A stretch of 64,000 nt of DNA from Epiperipatus broadwayi. Taxonomy: Eukaryota; Onychophora; Udeonychophora; Euonychophora; Peripatidae. The DNA is taken from contig JAQFVV010006342.1 of assembly GCA_028023455.1 (NCBI GenBank), positions 2,193,001-2,257,000 of the forward strand, in the 5' to 3' direction. How positions within the stretch are numbered: the stretch's first letter is position 1; the number at the start of each line of letters is the position of its first letter. The position numbers were made by a program, and so were the translations under genes. Positions 60,802 to 64,000 of the stretch are shown here, piece after piece. The notes beneath the pieces are model-generated. The model made no database searches. It was not told where the DNA came from and saw nothing but the letters and a program-made list of their open reading frames with translations.

Positions 60802-62904
60802 GTTTCATATCTTTATCTACATAAATTCTATGGTCTTTTATTTCAATATTAAATTGATATTTTTATAAGATATTATTGGTTTCCTAAGTCCGAGTTTTTA
60901 TCTTTGACTATTAGCTTCAAACTTCTCACCAAGTTCATATTGATGTTTTTTGCATTTTGTTTTTGCAAAAACTTCATTTTTTAGCTTATGGCTTGATACA
61001 GTTTTTCTTCATATTATGTAGAACCTCTATTTATTGCTTTTTGACCAGTAGCCTCTTCTTCATCATTAAAAAAACTATGTTTATTTTTTTTTTGACAGTT
61101 ATTAGGATTTCTACTGACCTTAACATCGCAAACATTTAGTATTCCACACTGAGGCAGAGGTTAATCTAAATACATATCTTTAAAAATGAAATCCAGGATT
61201 CTTCAAACTAATATTTCCTGTGGTTTTCGATGGATATGAAAATTAGATAATGAAAAAAAAAAATATTGATGCTTTTAAACTTTGGCGCCATTGAAGACTT
61301 TGAGAGTAATACCACGAAGAAAAATAAACAAATAATTAATCAGTCAAATTGTGCACCCAAGAATAGTTCTCTTTACTCAAATTAGATGTAAACTTTCGCT
61401 TGTAGCAAAAATGACCAAGATGAAATTGTTTAATTTTGGCCTTAGGAAAGTATATAATTCAGGAAGATTAATGGTAAAATAAAAAAAGGCCGACCATCTA
61501 TGAAATGGATGGATGCTACCATTACAGCATTGAAAGGGTCATTAAAGAGTTAAAAACGGATCGCCAGACAGATCATTCTGGAAGAGAAGTTACTCATTTG
61601 TTGCATTTAATAATTATATAGGCTTTTAATATATTATTATTTTATATCACAACTATCCGTTTGTACTTTTTATAATAAAATACCTCTATAGAAGCTAAAT
61701 TAGAGGCTACTGCTTTGATCAGTTGTGATGAAAGAATATTTCTTTCTGTGCAGATAGGAATTCGTGTTACTGCTTGAAATAACAAAGACTATTTATTTTC
61801 ATTTCTGATCTCAAAATAAAACTTTTTATGTAACTAAATGTTTCTTTTTAGTAATCAGAATCAATAATATTTCAATTACAAATATCATTTTCTATTATAA
61901 TGATAGGTTTGTATTTAAAACACTCTTTTGAAACATAATGGAAAACAAATGGAGTTTAATTCCTCTCTCACTCTTTATAGAGAGTGCTCAATTATTGTTA
62001 TTTTTACTAGAAATGATTTATATCGAAGATAGTTTCACGAAGCACGCATTCAATAGGGCCTGTAATTTGAGCGGATTAAAAAATTAGGAATTTCATCTTG
62101 ATTTCTAGATTTATAGTTTTCCAATTATGGTTTAAAAGAAAATCGTCACAATACTTTGAATATAACTCATGAAAACTTTAATTTACTAATAAATGTTTTT
62201 TTTTAATTACTTTTTTTATTTAAAAAAACAAAGTCTTTTGCCAACCAGTGATGAAATAGAAATCTTAAGCAATTTTCAGCGTAAATGCTTTCCAATTTAA
62301 AAGTTTGAATATATTGATAGCAAATTAAGCAGAGATGCAGCAGAGACCCAGTACGGGGCTGTTAGATTTGATATGTTAAAAAGTAGAAGATTTCATACTA
62401 ATGAGATTATTTCACATACATTAGTTATATATTTAACTTTTCTGACAAGAATTGTATGGACATGAGAGATGTTCTCTTTATTGTTATAAAATATAACATA
62501 AAGATACTGAAAAGAGAGTGCTCCATAAAGGACACTATGCAATATTTTAATTGTTATAGGCTTTAATCAACTTTAAATATTTATAAGTGGAAAAAATATT
62601 TGACACAATTTAAAATATCAGATGGAGTCAACAAATGTTTTCCGTTGGCTGTGTTTTTAATTATTATAGGTTTTTTTTTAAAAATAAATAATATTTTTGA
62701 GAAGAAAAGCTATTTAAAATTTAACTTAAATTATAAAAAATTAACAAGGTGGTATTGATAATTTTTTCCCGATAATATTAGCATCTTACTGCCAAAACTT
62801 ACAAAAAGGTTTATTTTGTTCTCCAGGAATGCCCGTCCACTATCTTTTATCCAGTTTTAAAAAATTTAATATTTATGAGAGGAAAAAAAAATCTAATTTA
62901 GAAT
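60802..62904. other. AT-rich DNA, nothing recognised
   Basis: No gene, LINE motif or repeat family identified. The open frame at 60957-61139 is T-rich chance sequence. Confidence 0.45.
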
Positions 62905-63171
62905 TAGACATTTGAAATACCAGGCACTCTTAAACCTGAAATCTAATTGTAAATATAGGGGATTGAACTCAGACTTTCAAGTCACTATGGGTATGACAAC
63001 AATATTGGCATCAGCATGGGATTTGGGAATTCTATCATCAGATTTTTAATGGTATGAATGGCTGAAGAGTGGGAGGTTGGAATGGGTGGAAGCCTGTCCA
63101 TTAAAGTGTAAGGATTTGCTATCTTAATATAAACTGAGCATTGATTATGTATATGGGAGATGGTAATCTGG

Positions 63172-63215
63172 ACCAACTGATGAGTGCTGGTTTAGCATGA
63201 AATACATATATTGGC
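63172..63215 (+). ncRNA. Family C hammerhead candidate, intact core
   Basis: ACCAA, CTGATGA, helix II GTGCT-GGTTT-AGCAT (five pairs, one G-U), GAAA, helix III ATA-CA-TAT (three pairs), triplet ATA, TTGG pairing with CCAA. All invariant core bases are present. Predicted cleavage is after 63210. The best formed family C copy. Confidence 0.7.
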
Positions 63216-63640
63216 GATTGTTTATATTTTCTGCATGTGTGTGGTCGTGTGTAACAGTAGTATGAGATAGTGTGGATAGTGAAGTGACTTGAAGCTCTGA
63301 GTTCAAATCCCATATATTTACAATTAGGCTCCAGGTTTAAGACTCCTTGGTATTTCAAATCTTACATATTAAGTCTGCATTCTGCCCATCCCTCTATGTA
63401 TTTAAATGGATACTGTCCTATACATGAGGGTCAGAATGACTTGAGGCCAACATGGGTATGACAACAATATTGGCATCAGCATGGGATTTGGGAATTCTAC
63501 CATCAGATTTTCAATGGTATGGATGGCTGAAGAGTTGGAGATTGGAGTAGGTTGAAGTCTGTTCATTAAAGTGTAAGGATTTGCTATCTTAATACAAACT
63601 GAACATTGATTATATATATGTATGGGAGATGGTGATCTGG

Positions 63641-63685
63641 ACCAACTGATGAGTACTGCTTTAGCACAAAATATGCGTATTGGTG
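63641..63685 (+). ncRNA. Family C hammerhead motif in second unit (G12 to A)
   Basis: ACCAA, CTGATGA, GTACTGCTTTAGCAC, AAAA instead of GAAA, TATGC, triplet GTA, TTGGT. Helix I has five pairs. The G12 change probably inactivates it. Confidence 0.6.
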
Positions 63686-64000
63686 ATCATTTATCTTTTC
63701 TGCATGTGTGTGGTCGTGTATATCAGTAGTATGAGATAGTGTGGATAGTGAAGTGGCTTGAAAGTCTGAGTTCAAATCCCCTATATTTAGAATTAGACTT
63801 AAATTAATAGTTTAGAACATCCTATCAAAATATTTTCATGAACTTCAAATTGAGCATTCATTTATTAACTACAGTAAGTAAAAAACATGAATTTTTAGTT
63901 AGCATCTACATTCTGTTTTTTTTAATATTTATATTAATGTGTGACACCATCTGTTTCAAAGTAACTTCATTGTCTATATCTTGCAAATTATAAAAAAGGT

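Larger units (their letters stand above)
62905..63800 (+). mobile_element. Family C tandem dimer, each unit with a hammerhead motif
   Basis: Two units spaced 469 bp (hammerhead to hammerhead) share GGGTATGACAACAATATTGG, CAGCATGGGATTTGGGAATT, AAGTGTAAGGATTTGCTATC and TAGTATGAGATAGTGTGGAT. A segment ending CAAATCCC(C)TATATTTA closes each. The left flank (62905-62980: TTTGAAATACCAGGCACTC to TCAGACTTTCAAGTCAC) is the inverted copy of the unit junction (about 63283-63362). The GAGTTCAAATCC text resembles a Pol III B box. No ORF. Tandem hammerhead units that could release monomers are the hallmark of retrozymes. Confidence 0.82.

Noticed and set aside
63119-63775. Minus-strand frames across 63.1-63.8 kb
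   Set aside because: Antisense of the tandem ribozyme units; similarity between frames reflects the repeat.

Overview
This is AT-rich eukaryotic DNA, most likely intergenic or intronic sequence from an invertebrate animal. I recognise no intact protein-coding gene. The coding signal that can be read belongs to decayed non-LTR retrotransposons (LINEs). The rest is interspersed repeats, tRNA-derived SINEs, large palindromes and simple repeats. There are no bacterial operons, no rRNA and no CRISPR. The repeat mix (RTE-like LINEs, hAT elements, tRNA-derived SINEs, Penelope/retrozyme-like hammerhead repeats) fits a metazoan such as a mollusc or cnidarian, but I cannot name the species.

Layout. 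0-3 kb: end of a LINE endonuclease gene on the minus strand, then a 1.1-1.3 kb tandem duplication whose units each begin with a long (ATT)n-(GTT)n tract. 4.8-12.5 kb: repeats with hammerhead-like cores and one LINE C-terminus (9.6 kb). 18-24 kb: a near-perfect 263-bp palindrome, a 475-bp hammerhead-bearing repeat, a SINE and two further palindromes. 26 kb: decayed LINE reverse transcriptase. 28-36 kb: more hammerhead-family repeats and a 458-bp palindrome. 39.9-40.6 kb: a 695-bp element with terminal inverted repeats. 41-44 kb: another hammerhead repeat and a hAT end. 48.5-49.6 kb: decayed RTE-type LINE. 50-56 kb: the clearest hammerhead insertion (13-bp target-site duplication), a tRNA-Gly SINE, a LINE C-terminus and class II tRNA SINEs. 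59-61 kb: a complete non-autonomous hAT element next to another repeat. 62.9-63.8 kb: a tandem pair of hammerhead-bearing units.

Main result. Two unrelated repeat families carry what reads as a type I hammerhead self-cleaving ribozyme: CTGATGA, a stem-loop, GAAA, a very short helix III, then an NUH cleavage triplet, with helix I closing the ends. Family A has core + tail GAAAC-TAGTC with helix I TCCTCA/TGGGGA-like, usually placed in inverted-repeat elements without any ORF. Family C has CTGATGA-GTGCT..AGCAT-GAAAT and helix I CCAA/TTGG, with a unit of about 470 bp that can be tandem and also carries a tRNA B-box-like stretch. Hammerheads of this minimal type are known from Penelope-like elements and metazoan retrozymes. 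These copies look like non-autonomous relatives, mostly decayed, with a few intact cores (31.5, 50.4 and 63.2 kb).
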